Source: Anisakis pegreffii (taxonomy: Eukaryota; Nematoda; Chromadorea; Rhabditida; Anisakidae). From it: 64,000 nucleotides of DNA. Made by a program: the position numbers and the translations under genes. Positions 38,462 through 51,400 of the stretch are shown here, in pieces. The stretch covers positions 62,001-126,000 of the forward strand of contig JAPYMA010003017.1 of NCBI GenBank assembly GCA_035041965.1, read 5' to 3'. How positions within the stretch are numbered: the first letter of the stretch is position 1; each line of letters starts with the position of its first letter. Below the pieces are notes generated by a model. The model ran no database searches. It saw only the letters and a list, made by a program, of their open reading frames with translations, and was not told where the DNA came from.

Positions 38462-40771
38462 ATGCGCAAATTTCACCACGTTCACTGTGGAAACGATCGG
38501 GAAGGAGGTTGACTTTGATTTCGCTACCGAAGATCAAAATTGAACGGCGATGCAAAAATGAGGAGAAACTTAAAAAGGTTATTCAACACTGCTGGTTAAC
38601 AATCGAAATATGGACATTTACAATGAAAATGTGGGATGCCATCGTACATGAAGTCAGAGGCTTTGTTCTGCGAAATACACCATCATATCGCCAATTCCCT
38701 ATTTGGCAATAACATTTTAGCTCGATCGCTTCGAAATAAAAAAAATATCGCTGAACGTCCGTTATATCCATCTAAAGGCAAGAAATTGAGTGAGAAGAAC
38801 TTGAATGAACCATTGGAATTTGGTCGATTAATCAAGCAAAAGCTCTTCGAGTTTCGATATTCGCACCATTTAAATAGCGTTGTTTAATTCACAACATCAG
38901 CTCAAAGCAGCATTCGTACAGGAAGTGGAAAAGAAACAAAAATTCGATGAAATGTCACTGCAATTACCGCGTATACAAGCAAAACTATCAAGCACAACAA
39001 ACTACTTCAGAACATTCCAACCTCAATGGAATACCACAAGCGGCACTCATCTGGACGATGGACTAAGCGATTTTGCATGGTACTGATAAATATTCGAATA
39101 TTCTAAACATCTTTTTGGCAAATACATTTCATCAATGATATGTGAGTTATCTGTCTGTTCATGAAGCAACGAGGAGCAAATCGTAAAGTTTAACTGCTTG
39201 AAATCCCATTGTAAATTCAAAAATTACTACAATGCTAATGCGTTAGGTTATACAATTGGAGAAAACCATGGGGGTTTGCGTATTGTAAGGAGAATCGCAT
39301 TTTATATTTTTGTTGATGGTTGGAATTATTGAGGCCCGATTAAAATTCAAAAATTCATCGGTTGACTGCAATCAACACCATCAGAAATTCGTGTAGAAAC
39401 GATGTTTGTCCCCCCCAAGTAAGGCATTAATGCATAAAGTTTAAGAGTTGTGATGCATCACTGCGTAAACAAATGCATTGTGTTCAATTCAAAATATTTT
39501 GCTGAGAATTTGATTTCAGCTTTTCAGTGGTATATGGAGAACATGAAAGTGATACGAAAGAACTCTATCGACTGAAATCACAACAGATTGTTCGTGAAAA
39601 GTAAACGAAGCTCTCTTAATGTGGCTTTCTGTTTCGCGAAGCTTTTTTGAACACTCATGCACTTACTTTCGACGATACACTTCAACTACTCCTTCGAGTC
39701 ATGTTTAACGCTCACCATTAATGTTTTAGAGTTTCAGACGTAAATGAATGAAATGTAACACCGAAATGGTTGATTCAACTAAAACAGACATTCAATTATA
39801 CTATTCAAGCTAACATTGAATAAAAAACATCCATCGTCAACTTGCCATTGAAAATATGTCAAGATATTCAATCTCGGTTGACGAGAATCTCATCCTTCTA
39901 ATAGTAAGACATCTCACTGATTTCAGACAGATTCAACTACTCTCCCAGCAAAACAGCACTCTCAACGAATACGTTAAGACGTTGACTCAACTTTGTTCTA
40001 CTGTAATGTCGTTTTTATTTTTGATTCACTCATTATTTTTTCATTCACTTAACAGAATCTGTTCGCACATTCTCTTAATTTTGATATTTCGTTAGATATA
40101 AAGCAACCGTCGAGAAGAGCCTGCTGATGCAATTCAATAGTCATTAGGATTGTTTCATAAAATTCAGCGAATGATAGTTCCAAACTCATGCATTCACGAC
40201 TTCGTGTTGACTGCGAGGGACAGCAAAGAATTTGCAATTCGCAATGCAAAGATAACTATAATATAACAGATCGAACAATTGATCGATCCAATATTTATGG
40301 ATTTACATTTTAAAAAATATGTTTGAATAGTAGCATTTCTTGTAAGAACGCAACGGCATAAAACACGTTATAAAACACGATGTACCATGAAAAAGCATAA
40401 TCAAAAATGAAACTATACCGCTTTGAGCGTACAAAACGTTGTACGTTTTTAAAAAGATGATGAAAATTTGCTCACAGCGTCTGGCAATTCATTCTTTTTC
40501 TTGCTAATTGCATAGGTTTTGACAAATACTTATACTTCGATCTGGCGATTATTTCAAATCGTTTCTGCTCTTCAAAACAAATTATGTGCTCAGTTCCAAC
40601 CTAATTCACCCATACTTGCAGTTGCCGAATGACAAAACAATAACCTGCGATAACATCGATAAAGCATACTCTTCAATGCGACAACTCTACGCAAAGCAAG
40701 CCTTCCATCTAACCGAACTGCTATCATTATCATCACCGTCATCGAACTACCTCTCGCTGTCGAATCAGTAA
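38462..40771 (+). CDS. Unnamed helical/coiled-coil protein, six exons, 229 residues
   Basis: Exons 38462-38507, 38721-38878, 38901-39079, 39520-39600, 39927-40002 and 40622-40771 total 690 nt: 229 codons plus TAA. All internal ends are GT/AG and in phase. The product starts MRKFHHVHCGNDREG. It then has a basic segment ending in FEFRYSHHLNS, a charged helix AAFVQEVEKKQKFDEM, an LPRIQAKL segment, two more heptad-like pieces (ESDTKELYRLKSQQIVRE and QIQLLSQQNSTLNEYVKTL), and a Ser-rich tail. Helical segments suggest a scaffold or complex subunit; I recognise no family. The second intron would be 22 nt (38879-38900), so a frameshift or assembly error there is possible. AATAAA at 40926-40931 may be the poly(A) signal. 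It converges on RIF1. Confidence 0.55.
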
Positions 40772-43003
40772 TTGCTTTCATTCCTCTATTCCATCCCAAA
40801 ATATCTTCAATAAGCTCTCGGAAACGGAACATTACAGACAGACATATACTCACTTTTATACTAAAACGCATTAAAATTAACGAGGCCATGTTACAGGATC
40901 TGTTCTGTTCATAGAACTCATAATTAATAAATTGCGTGATAGTTCAACATTTCTGGTAAGAGGAAATTAATATAGATAATAAAACTGTGATTAATCACCG
41001 CCATGAAATATTGAATGTATCAAATCGATGCACAATGACAGCATGAGATTAATTGAAGCAATGACGAAGATAAACACGATAACCAGTCGAAACGTGCAAT
41101 GATACGATGGCGCATTGAACAGGAAATGAACTACATCGCACGTGTCAATCGAATCATAATCGCATTCGCCTATTGAAATCAACGATATACATGTGATTGC
41201 TGCTATTGAAACTGGTTTAACGACAAATTCGTGATCAGAGAACAACAATGTGTCTGATAAGGGAGCTGATGATAAGCGTAAAGGAGGTGACTGATAAGGG
41301 ATGTGATGTGACTGTTAAGCAACCGTTCATTCGATGACTGCTCACATTGGTTCCGGTACAGTTACGTTGAAGTGTGCGAGCGCACTTCATCATCGGATAT
41401 GACGATTGCAAACACGACCGGTAATGAGCAATTCATAGTGTGAAATGAAAATAGATTTTTCATCATTGAAATAAAATACACCTGAATGCGCTCCATAATG
41501 ATACGAGGCTATCAAACCGTACGTATGGCTGGTCTACACAGACTTTGGCATAGTATGCCTTGTCCAAACGCTACAGCCAGAAAGCGGTAAGACTTAGTGA
41601 TTATTTTTCCTGATCACATGCGAACAAGTACTCGGCGCTTTTGGCCATTCATCTCTAAGTAATTCCATGTTGTGGTGAGCGAAATAACGGTCATTTTCAA
41701 CACTAACAAATGATCATAAATGATTCGTGTTTGTTAAGAAAAATTTGCGCATTGAAACCAAAAACCTTTAACCAAAAAGACGTTAGACTCAACTCTCGCA
41801 TTGTGTTCTCAAACTTTTTTATTATGACTGCACTGAAATCGCCCAGTGTGAGTTGTCCTCATGGATCTATCCAGCCCTTTACCAGCCACATCCACCCATT
41901 CTTATACCGTTTTAGCTCACCCCAGTGAACAATACCAACTTCGGTGAGAACCCGCGATCTGCATGCAAAATCACCTTAGGAAACGACATTCTCAATTAAG
42001 ACGCATTGAGTGAGGTCTTGTTTGACAGTGTTTCTGAATGAAGAAAGATTCCTCTGCGATTATTCGATTAATGTTAAACCGCATATGTTCTGTTCTGATA
42101 GTCAATTGAAAAGTGTTACAAAAACTTTTGATACTAATAGGAATGGGCATAGCTGCTTCGGGGTCAATACACTGCTTCAAAAATGCAATATCAACACCGT
42201 AATAACTGTGTAAACAAACACACCAATTAGCCAATAATGAATCGTTTATAGTCAAAAATTATTCGTTGTGGACTCGATGAGGCAAAACAACATTTACAGA
42301 TCAGCAGAGTTTATAGAAGATACAAGAGCAAATGAGGGGAAAGCCTCTGAGATAATAAAGCTAAGAATGTGAATTTGGTAAATCAACAAAACGAATTATA
42401 TCAAATTGAATGCTTGATGAAACGACAGTCATTTTTCAACAAAATAAAATATGCAAAGAAACTCGGAAGTGAATGTAAAATGAAATTACAACCAGCATAA
42501 CAACTGAGCAATCGGATGCTCTCGAACGAGGTACTTAATTCGACAACAACAACAATTTGAAAACAGTGCTTCAGAAGTCGAGACAAATCAAATGATGAAA
42601 GCGAACAATAACTGTAAAAATAGTGAAATCAACATGAGAATCTGAACAATTTAATGGAATTTTCAAGGAGTACATTTGGCGTGAATATTGGTCAGTCAGG
42701 AACGCATGTTCCATTTCGGTGTATTGATTAATTATTAGACAGCACAAAAAGAAACGAAAAAAAAGAATATTATTTTTATAAGTAAGTCTCAGTAGAACAC
42801 ACAAACGTGTATCTTCAAGCAGTGCCTTACGCTGCAAATTAAAAAGAAATTACATGTCGCTATCGATTATGGAGTTAATAATTCAAAAAATCTTCATTTT
42901 TAGACGTAACTCAATATTTCAAACGACAGTTTCCTGTGGGTATTCACCACTGATGACCGTTCACATAATACAATTTGCAAAGATTTGTTCAATTCTTCAA
43001 ACA
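40772..43003. other. Interval between two convergent genes
   Basis: Contains the 3' sides of the unnamed + gene and of RIF1. A minus ORF at 41992-42255 follows a TTTACACAG acceptor and is open for about 75 codons, but it has no partner exon. Nothing else stands out. Confidence 0.4.
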
Positions 43004-43009
43004 TTTAAT
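43004..43009 (-). terminator. Possible RIF1 poly(A) signal
   Basis: ATTAAA on the minus strand, 56 bases past the RIF1 stop codon; a common variant hexamer at a normal distance. Confidence 0.4.
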
Positions 43010-43065
43010 CGACGTTTATGAACACATTGAAAGGTTAGATTATAAGAGAGCGAGCGATTAGAATA

Positions 43066-45481
43066 TTACTTCTGCGGATAATACCCATCAAATAAAAGTC
43101 TGTCCAGTTCGGCTTTCTTGGCCAAAAGCAACGTTTGAGCGAGTGAGAGTGTTTTGTTGATAGCGAACAGCTGTTCGGAAGAGGGTTTAGTTGAGGTCAA
43201 TGGGTCAGATGGACGTTGGATGAGAGCCGATATCTGTTCAAATGCTTGCCATGCTTCATTCCATACATCTTGCTCTGCAATATTCCACAACATATTTTTA
43301 GACAACAACACGTTTTTAGACAGAAGTCAAAAATGAAACGCAAAAGGCACTTACGCTTAGAGACTGGAACTTGTTGTCCAGATGTTGTGGCCAATTGCAG
43401 TACATTCTCACCACCTTCATCTGGACGATTTGCAACAGTTTGATCTGTATTCTCTTGAATAGCATTGTCTGCACTGTCGCCAACATCATTGCTTGTTTGA
43501 ATTGGCTGATTCTTTGGAGTCTCATTGAGATTTGCGTTTGCAGATGAAACAGATGGCCTATTTTGTTGATCTGACAACAGTATCTCTGCACTAATCTCCT
43601 CACTTTGCTGGGTCTTTGTCACCTTTTCGACACATTTTTCAGTTTCATTTTTCAATGAATCGCTTTTCTTTTCCACATCTTCCCTCTGCACCAATTCATC
43701 ATCTCCCGTAATCGCTCTACTCAAAACATTTTCTCCGCTACCCACCTCAACATTACTATCGCCAACTTGACTAATGCCTTCATTGGATGCTAGGAAATTA
43801 CTGCTATCATCCAACGACACTTGTATTTCTGTATCGTCTTCATTTCTGTTTCGAAGAGCAGTCAAAAGCAACGATTTTGACTGCTGTTCTTGGTGTTCAC
43901 CGAACTGTTTAGGAGTGTTACTCGCTGGCGGCGATTGCGTTCTCAATTGGGCATTTTCAATGGAATCATTCTCGATCGGACGTTCACTGCGTTCACTTGC
44001 TAATTGCTCTTTGCTGATTGCACCTTCCAACTCTTCTATATTGATCAACTGAAGATCATCATCATCTTCCTCGATGCTTGGAACAGCTTTTGATGGAACG
44101 GAACAATCATGCCCAGCATTAAGCATTACGAGTTCGGACAAAATCTCGAGTCTTCTTTGCGATTCTTCTTGCGCAGTTTGCTGCTGCAAATCTTTTTGAG
44201 ACGATAGAATTTCGGCGGATGCGTTTTCAGTCGATTCGCTGCTTGATTCAGTCTCATCTGTTGGTGACTGATGAACACCTAGATTGGAGTCGCCAACTGC
44301 TTCCGAAGATTCGCCACAAAGGATGATCGGCTCGACCATTTTGAGTGTTTCTGCGGATAGCTGGAAAGGCTTCCGTTCGTCACTATCGTCCACCTCTTTT
44401 CCAACCACCGTTTCACTTATGCCATCCTGAATTTAAAACGTTAGAGTAAACATGGTCATAGATGTACACATTCCCGGTTGAGCAAAATGCTACTAGATGA
44501 ACAACCAGCATTGCAGCTTTGCTCAGCAAATACAAATGAACTCCGCTGATTTTTAACTTTGATCAAGATCGTTCATCTGCTCGAGAAAATTTAATTTTTA
44601 CCACTGCACCAAAATCATCTCAATTGCAATACAATAATAAAATAAAAAGAACTGAACACATCTAATTGAATAACAAGACAGTTCGACTTCAAATTTTAAA
44701 AAATAATCTCTAAATTCAAATTGCAATAAATAAAAACAATAGGTAAAAAGACTCTTCAAAATGAGTTTTTGACCGTCACAAACAAGAAAAAAGTTACATA
44801 ATAAGCAAAATCGTGAGAGCGTTTCAATCGTAAAAAACACTCACAGTGATTTTCCAATCATCAACAGCAGTTGTTTGGGACGAAGATGACGATGCGAAGT
44901 AATCCTGTAACGCTGATCGAATTGTACCGGATTGCGGCTTTCGAACAGACAACAAATGAGTTTCACCTTCATTCAGTCGCGCCAAATCGCCAATCGTCGA
45001 GATACCAAGCGCTTTGAAAGCGTTTCGTACTTGAAAACCGCTGCAACGAATCAAACTTCCAGTCATCTAGTAACGTAAACACCAAACTAAGTATATATCC
45101 ACCAAAGAAACACCAATCGAAACAGCGAATCAATGCTGATGCAACATTCACCTTGTTACTATTTATCATATTACCTTGCGATTACTTTCTTCATTTTCTA
45201 CGAGAACACCGACCTATCCACTTCCATGTTTCTCTATGCTGTACAAACCTTCTCCTGCGCTGATATTTATCATATACACAACCAAAAATAATAAAATGAC
45301 CCTACCAAGGTCCGCCAAGCTTGAAGAACATTTGCGGTGGAATAGGATCAGAGCAGTCCATCAACGCTGGAAAGATCGCAGCTTTGGTGGTGCATGCAGT
45401 ATCCTTGGTTGGCAACGATAAACTTCGTGAAGGAGATGGCGATGACACATTTGAGGGTGTTTGTTGAGAGGAAGCTTTCTC
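43066..45481 (-). CDS. rif-1: RIF1 C-terminal module, split by a large acidic exon
   Basis: Exon 45481-45306 ends in IFPALMDCSDPIPPQMFF, like the human segment before the helical CTD. The next exon (45055 or 45066 to 44845) holds LIRCSGFQVRNAFKALG and STIGDLARLNEGETHLLS, the most conserved part of the protein. Exon 44426-43355 adds 357 codons rich in Glu, Ser, Gln and Asn with no domain. The last exon, 43274-43066, carries the closing helices (FEQISALIQRPSD, LFAINKTLSLAQTLLLAKK) and the stop. In human the two halves lie only some tens of residues apart, so the large exon is an expansion. Confidence 0.88.
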
Positions 45482-48400
45482 CTGCGAAAATGGAAAATAG
45501 TACATTCAAATTACAATCGTCCTTTCTCAAAACATCGAAATCCCATCATCTCTCTCTAATTAACATTCCTCAGTTCTTTATTTTTCTTGATGGAAAGACT
45601 ATCTACGAAATAACAGATATCGAATAAAATTCACTAACTGAATAGCGATATTCACCAACAACTCAAACACTGGTCACTATGTAATTTATTTTGTTCATTA
45701 CACTCTTGAGAAGGCACAACGACCGATATTTACCGTTCAACTGCATTGCTTGCAGAGTTCACTACTCAAAACACTGATCAAAAGTATTCAATAACTGATC
45801 AAAGCATTCATTTTTAAGCCGGAAATGAAGAAACTGAATCAGAAACCTGAGCAGTATGGAATAAAGATGCGGCAGGACGTCGTCGAAAACGTCTTCTGCT
45901 GCTACTGCGAGTTGCCTCTGTTTCTGGTTCACCATCAATTTGCGACACATCAAAATGAACTCTGCGCACCTGAAATCAGAACTCCAAATAAAGTTGCTCT
46001 GTATTCCGCTTCTCCAATCAAAATCCAAAATTTCAATTACTATCATGTACTGACTATTTAAGATAAATTACGCAACTGATTTGAAGTTGGGAATTCATTC
46101 AAAAAACTTCCCACTGATCCATTAACCGTTGAACGGAAGCTGATGCAGTCGACTGCGCAATAAGAAAAACAAAATGGTGAACTACGTTAAGGAAGAAAAT
46201 GTGAAATAATGAATTATCCAGCAATTAGAATCAACAAAATACTCGAATACCTTCTTTTCACTTGTAGTGAACGGTGATTCGGCATCTGAACAACGAGATT
46301 TCTTCAGTATGCTTGGTGTGGTGATCACTTCGCGTTTCGTTTCCTGGGTGCTATCCATTGGAACTGTTTCTTGACTGATCTGAAATATCAGATCAGTTTT
46401 TTTTTATTGTCACTTTTGCATCTGATAAGGAAATACTTATAAATCAATCAATCTCCACGTACGCACTATCGTATCGCACTTATGAACTCACTCCTGCATA
46501 CGACTAGTGATTCAAATCGCTCAGCTTCGATCAAATGACTACTTTCTTTTATTCACCAACTAAGGATCAGAATTATACATCCCTTGGGCATATTAAAAAA
46601 CTTTGCTTCCACAATTTTGCCACTTGTAATACTGAACTCAGTGGTCACGCTTCCCTTGATTCCCATACATTTTCTTTTAACAAATAACAATCATGCACCT
46701 TAACACACCAACAACAGTGATATTTTACTCATTTAATTGGAACGTACTAAACATCTAATGAATCGATGACGACTATTTACATAGTCTAAAACAACCAAAA
46801 TATGACTTTTCTAAATGACTGAAACACAATTTTTATAAAAATCTGAACAAACATCAAAAAATATTCAATATACTCACAATGGTAACAGATTGCTGAGAAT
46901 GTGGTGCTTCAGTGACCGGTTGATTGTTTGGGATGTTGGGTGGTGGTGTTGTTATAACATCGTTTTGATCAGGCTCTGGACTCTCCGCTTCCAGTGTACC
47001 GAACACGGTGTGTTCAGTTGGTGAAACACGTTCCACTCCCATTCCACTTTCATCCGTCTTACCAACAAATCCGTCATCACTACCGTCATCATCAGTATCT
47101 GTTATCAACAAGTTCAAGTCGGGCTCAGCTGAAAATTTTCGTTGAACACATCTCTCTGATAACTCAGCTGAATATGAATATGAATACGATTGTGAAATAA
47201 ATCCAGAAATATTATTCATCAAAACGTATACATTTCTTCAACGGATCGGATCATTTGGACCAAAAATTCAGTTCAAACGCCAATGAAATACGGAATTTCT
47301 GAAAGGGAACTACAAAAACAAAGATGAATCTCCTTACCAGATGAACGTGTTTGGTGTTGCTCTTGAGAGGGAGGAGGATTGGATTGTGAGAATATTTCAA
47401 TTGAGTCGACTAATTCCTGTCTTTCATCATCATCGTCATCAGTTTCTTTTTTCTATAAATATGCACATAAATGAGATAAATGACGAGTTTAATAGGGCCC
47501 AACAAAGCCCAAAAAATCGCTTGATTTCGTCTCTTTGCAATCGAAATTCCTTAAAAAACCATACTCATTGTTCATTTCATAAACTGGAAAAGGAAGCAAT
47601 CCAGCTTCCTGCCGCATTCATGACTACAAACAACCAGCAAGAACGAACCTTTTGCTGACTAAGACCTCTCACTCGAAGACGAGTTGAAGATCGCCGTTTG
47701 GGTGCATTCGACGATGCAGATGTATCGCTTTTCTAAAAACACATTCCCTCATGAAAACAAATAATGCAGAAAATTAATGAGATATTTAAATGACATTGAA
47801 AAATTTAATGAATAATTTCTCAGACGGTTGCGACAGACTACTTACAATTAGTAACCATTTCAAAATAGCTATTTTAGTGCAGCAAATTTGAAACTAAAAA
47901 AGAAAACTCAAAATCTCGAACGATACTCAAAATGACTCAAATATTTAATAGATCAAATAAAATAGAAAAGCAAATGAAAAATGAATGAAAATGACGAATG
48001 AATAATAAAAATGAATGTACGTTTCTTGTTGTGGAATTGCATGAAGTTTTCGGTGCTTTATTGATGGGTGAACGTTGAGTGTCGATCGTTGGGGTGCGTT
48101 TGGTTGTTGATAGCGATAGAGAGGTGGATGCTTGGGAGGATTTCTCAACGCTTACACTCTTCTGTGGACTCTTCTGCACTGCACCAGACGGTGACAGATA
48201 GTTGCGTATGTCTGCATTTCTGCACAAACGCTGAGCTGTTTTGTTGGGCGATTGCACTAGTTCTCGCGGTGGAGTTTCTTCCATTATTTCACTAGTCACG
48301 AGACCATATCTGCCTTCTTCATCAACCTTTTTCTCAACTCTATCGCTACTTCCACTGAAATGTGACACATTTACTACTTTCCCTTACTGAAAAACACATT

Positions 48401-51400
48401 CAATCGAAGAGTTTTGTTTGAAGATTTACTGCTAAATTCATTCTTTTAGACGAATTTTCATAAACTATTGACAAAATTTAAGAATATCATAAAGAAAGAT
48501 AGAATAAAAACGGTTCTTGATGATCAGTGAATCAGAATGCAGCACACAAACACACACACACACACCTGATCGGTTGCGTAGACTGGGACTGCGATTGAGG
48601 ATTCTGCTGCGAACTGAGTGAGGATAACGACGAACTGAAAATTGTTCTATGCCTAGTCATGCTGGAATATTCAGTGCGACTTTCGCCAATCACAGCTGTG
48701 TGATTGTTTTGGGAACGATAAGAATGAATTTGAGAATCCGCGATAAAGAGAGAATCGTGTAATGAGATCTGCTTCAACTACCCGCAATGAACTAATCAAT
48801 TGATATATAAAAACGAACGCAGATTGTGACGATTCGATCAAATAAGTTGACGTCAATAACGTACTTGCTGGTAGCGGTCTAGAATTTGTCTGCGATAGAT
48901 CATCGTTCATATACGCCATCAGTTCTCTGCAAATTCATAAAAATAATCCAAATTTCGTTCTCCTCATCTACCCGTTTTTTTTCTTACATGACATAAAAAC
49001 TGCATTTAAATCCCCTCATTATCAGAAAATTCATACGACACGACAGATGCTGTAACCCAACAATCGTTCTTAACATCTAAGCAACGCTTCGTGTTGTTAA
49101 TATGTTGCCAGATTAAATAGAACCACCGATAACGTAATTCCTGAGGCATCTTCGCTATTTCCAATATCCGGACTTTACTAATTCAAAAGTCAATAAAGCA
49201 ATTACGAAATTTTCTTCCAGAAATAACAATTTCTTGCATTCTATTCCGACAGATACAATCAAAAACATGGCAAACGCAGAGCAGACAGACCTCTTCTCAC
49301 TAAGTTTCTCTTTCTGACGTTCAGTAAGTCGCATTTTTCGAGTTGGTGTGTGTGGCTCAATGACTTCGAACTGACTCTCGTCATTTATCGCATCTAAACA
49401 GCGCTTTTTACGAGACGACGATCTGACTGGCGTTTTGCGTTCGGCATTCTCATCGTCTCTTATCGGAGTTAACGGTGTAGCGATTGGCACATTCTCCTTC
49501 AAATTCCATTCTGCGTTCATCATTACATCAAATTCATTGCCATCTTCATCACATTTCATTGTTTCAGCATAATTCAATCAAAACAAAAAGACATTTAGTA
49601 GTTTGGTTCATCTTAGATCGCTTCCATCCGATGAAATCTTTCGTTGTTTCCATCGTGAACAGACACTAATTACTGTTACTGCTGACAAATTATGCTAATT
49701 GCTATTGCAGACATATGAATGTTAATTCAATCAGTATAATTATTACTACCATTACTATTCAAATAAACAAACCTGAGACTGAGATAGGTTATTACTGGAG
49801 TTATTGTTAGTGTGAGGTGCTTGATTGAATGGATGAGATACGGTTGAGTCTTGGTTATAACAAGTGAATGTATTGTTGTCATGCGAAACGATTGGCAACG
49901 TTAGACGCTGTCTAGACTTCACTGACATGAGCGCTTCTCTGAAATTTTAACGCAACAATCAAGAAATGATCACACAAATTATTGTTTGAAAATAACGACT
50001 ACACGAACTTTAAACGCATCAAATTTTAAAAAATTCAGGTCCTACCACACCATACAGTATCCGATGAGCTTGAATCTAATTGTAAGTTCACCGTGAAAAG
50101 TTTTCCTCAAAAGCAAACGACGCATGAATGTCTCAAAACGATAACAAAAAAAAACGAGGCCAGTGGATTCATAACGAATAAATGCACAAACAATCGAACC
50201 TCATCTGCGATGAACCGTGAAGTTGCGATGTGTTCGCAAATGTTTCTCGCCAAAAAGTGACGACACACGATCGAATACTGTAATTCGCGCACCCCAGTGC
50301 ACTAATGAAGAGTGGCTCGAACTTGGCGAGCATCTCAGAACAGTACGGACCTGAGTAGTGCTCTTTGATCGACTTGAAACTGATCTTCAGTAAACGATGA
50401 ATCTGAAAATTGAGATGTTTTATGATATTATACATTCGCTGCACATTTCACTCAAATCAGATATCGTTTCAAGTGAACAATAATGAACGAATGAACTGGA
50501 AACCTAAAATATTTCATTAATCATTTCACATATTACACTGATAGAAATTAACAAAACGAGAAACGGAATTGTTTCAAAAAAGAAAAATCAGGCCTATTGC
50601 TGTCAAATGTGTAACAGATTGATGAGGCAGAAACGAATGCAGTTGATGATTACCTTCACGCCTGAACGCTTGAATATGGCTTCGAACCGACAATCGGTAG
50701 AGATCTGAATGAGGTGTGCAAGGAACGGAGCGAGATTCGTCACTATCGTAACGTGATAGAGGGTCGGTGCGAGAGCGCTGAATGCGCAGTTCAGTGCCAC
50801 CAGAAGATGGTCAATCGACGCGCAATGGTCATCCAATTCACCTGCGTTTAGGCCATCGAAACCCTGTAAAAATTTATGAAAGTGTCTTCATTCATCGATT
50901 CACTCGTTTCATCAACAATGCTATTATTACATCAAATTATCGCAACTGAAACAGTTGAATCTCGATTATTAGTTGAAATTTATCTTACGGTTTGTGACGA
51001 GAAAAAACATTCAGCTAAAAAGATTCAATTACTTTTGAATCGATCACGTTCAGAAGAGAATCACCGAACGCCGATATCGCCTTGCACAACACTTCAATTG
51101 GATCGCCAGTGCCAGCTGCAAATTGATGTAAGATAAACAATCTGTATGATCAACGCATAATATAACCTTCATGATATATTCACATCAGAAATTTTCAAAT
51201 TTCAAAAATGAAATTGTCAAACTTGAAAATGATTAATCTCAAATGTTCACTGAAAATTTAGCATAAACATCGTAGTTTCACGAATTCGTTTACAATTATA
51301 TTCATCATACATAACAAGTAAAAAAAAATGAAGATGGAACGAATAAAAATCAATTGGTAGAAACCTTCGAAAATAGATACACCGAGTGCACTGAATGGAA

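Noticed and set aside
38790..38900. Alternative intron from GTGAGA at 38790
   Set aside because: The donor is strong but the joined frame meets a stop within about 17 codons, so it cannot replace the 22-nt intron.
40991..41248. 85-codon minus ORF
   Set aside because: No acceptor, no donor, and residue content typical of AT-rich noise.
43774..44052. 92-codon + strand ORF
   Set aside because: Shadow of the large RIF1 exon in another frame.
43197..44408. 403-codon open frame taken as a separate gene
   Set aside because: It is the large RIF1 exon read past its donor at 43354; the codons after that point are intron, and its apparent start is a GTG inside the exon.
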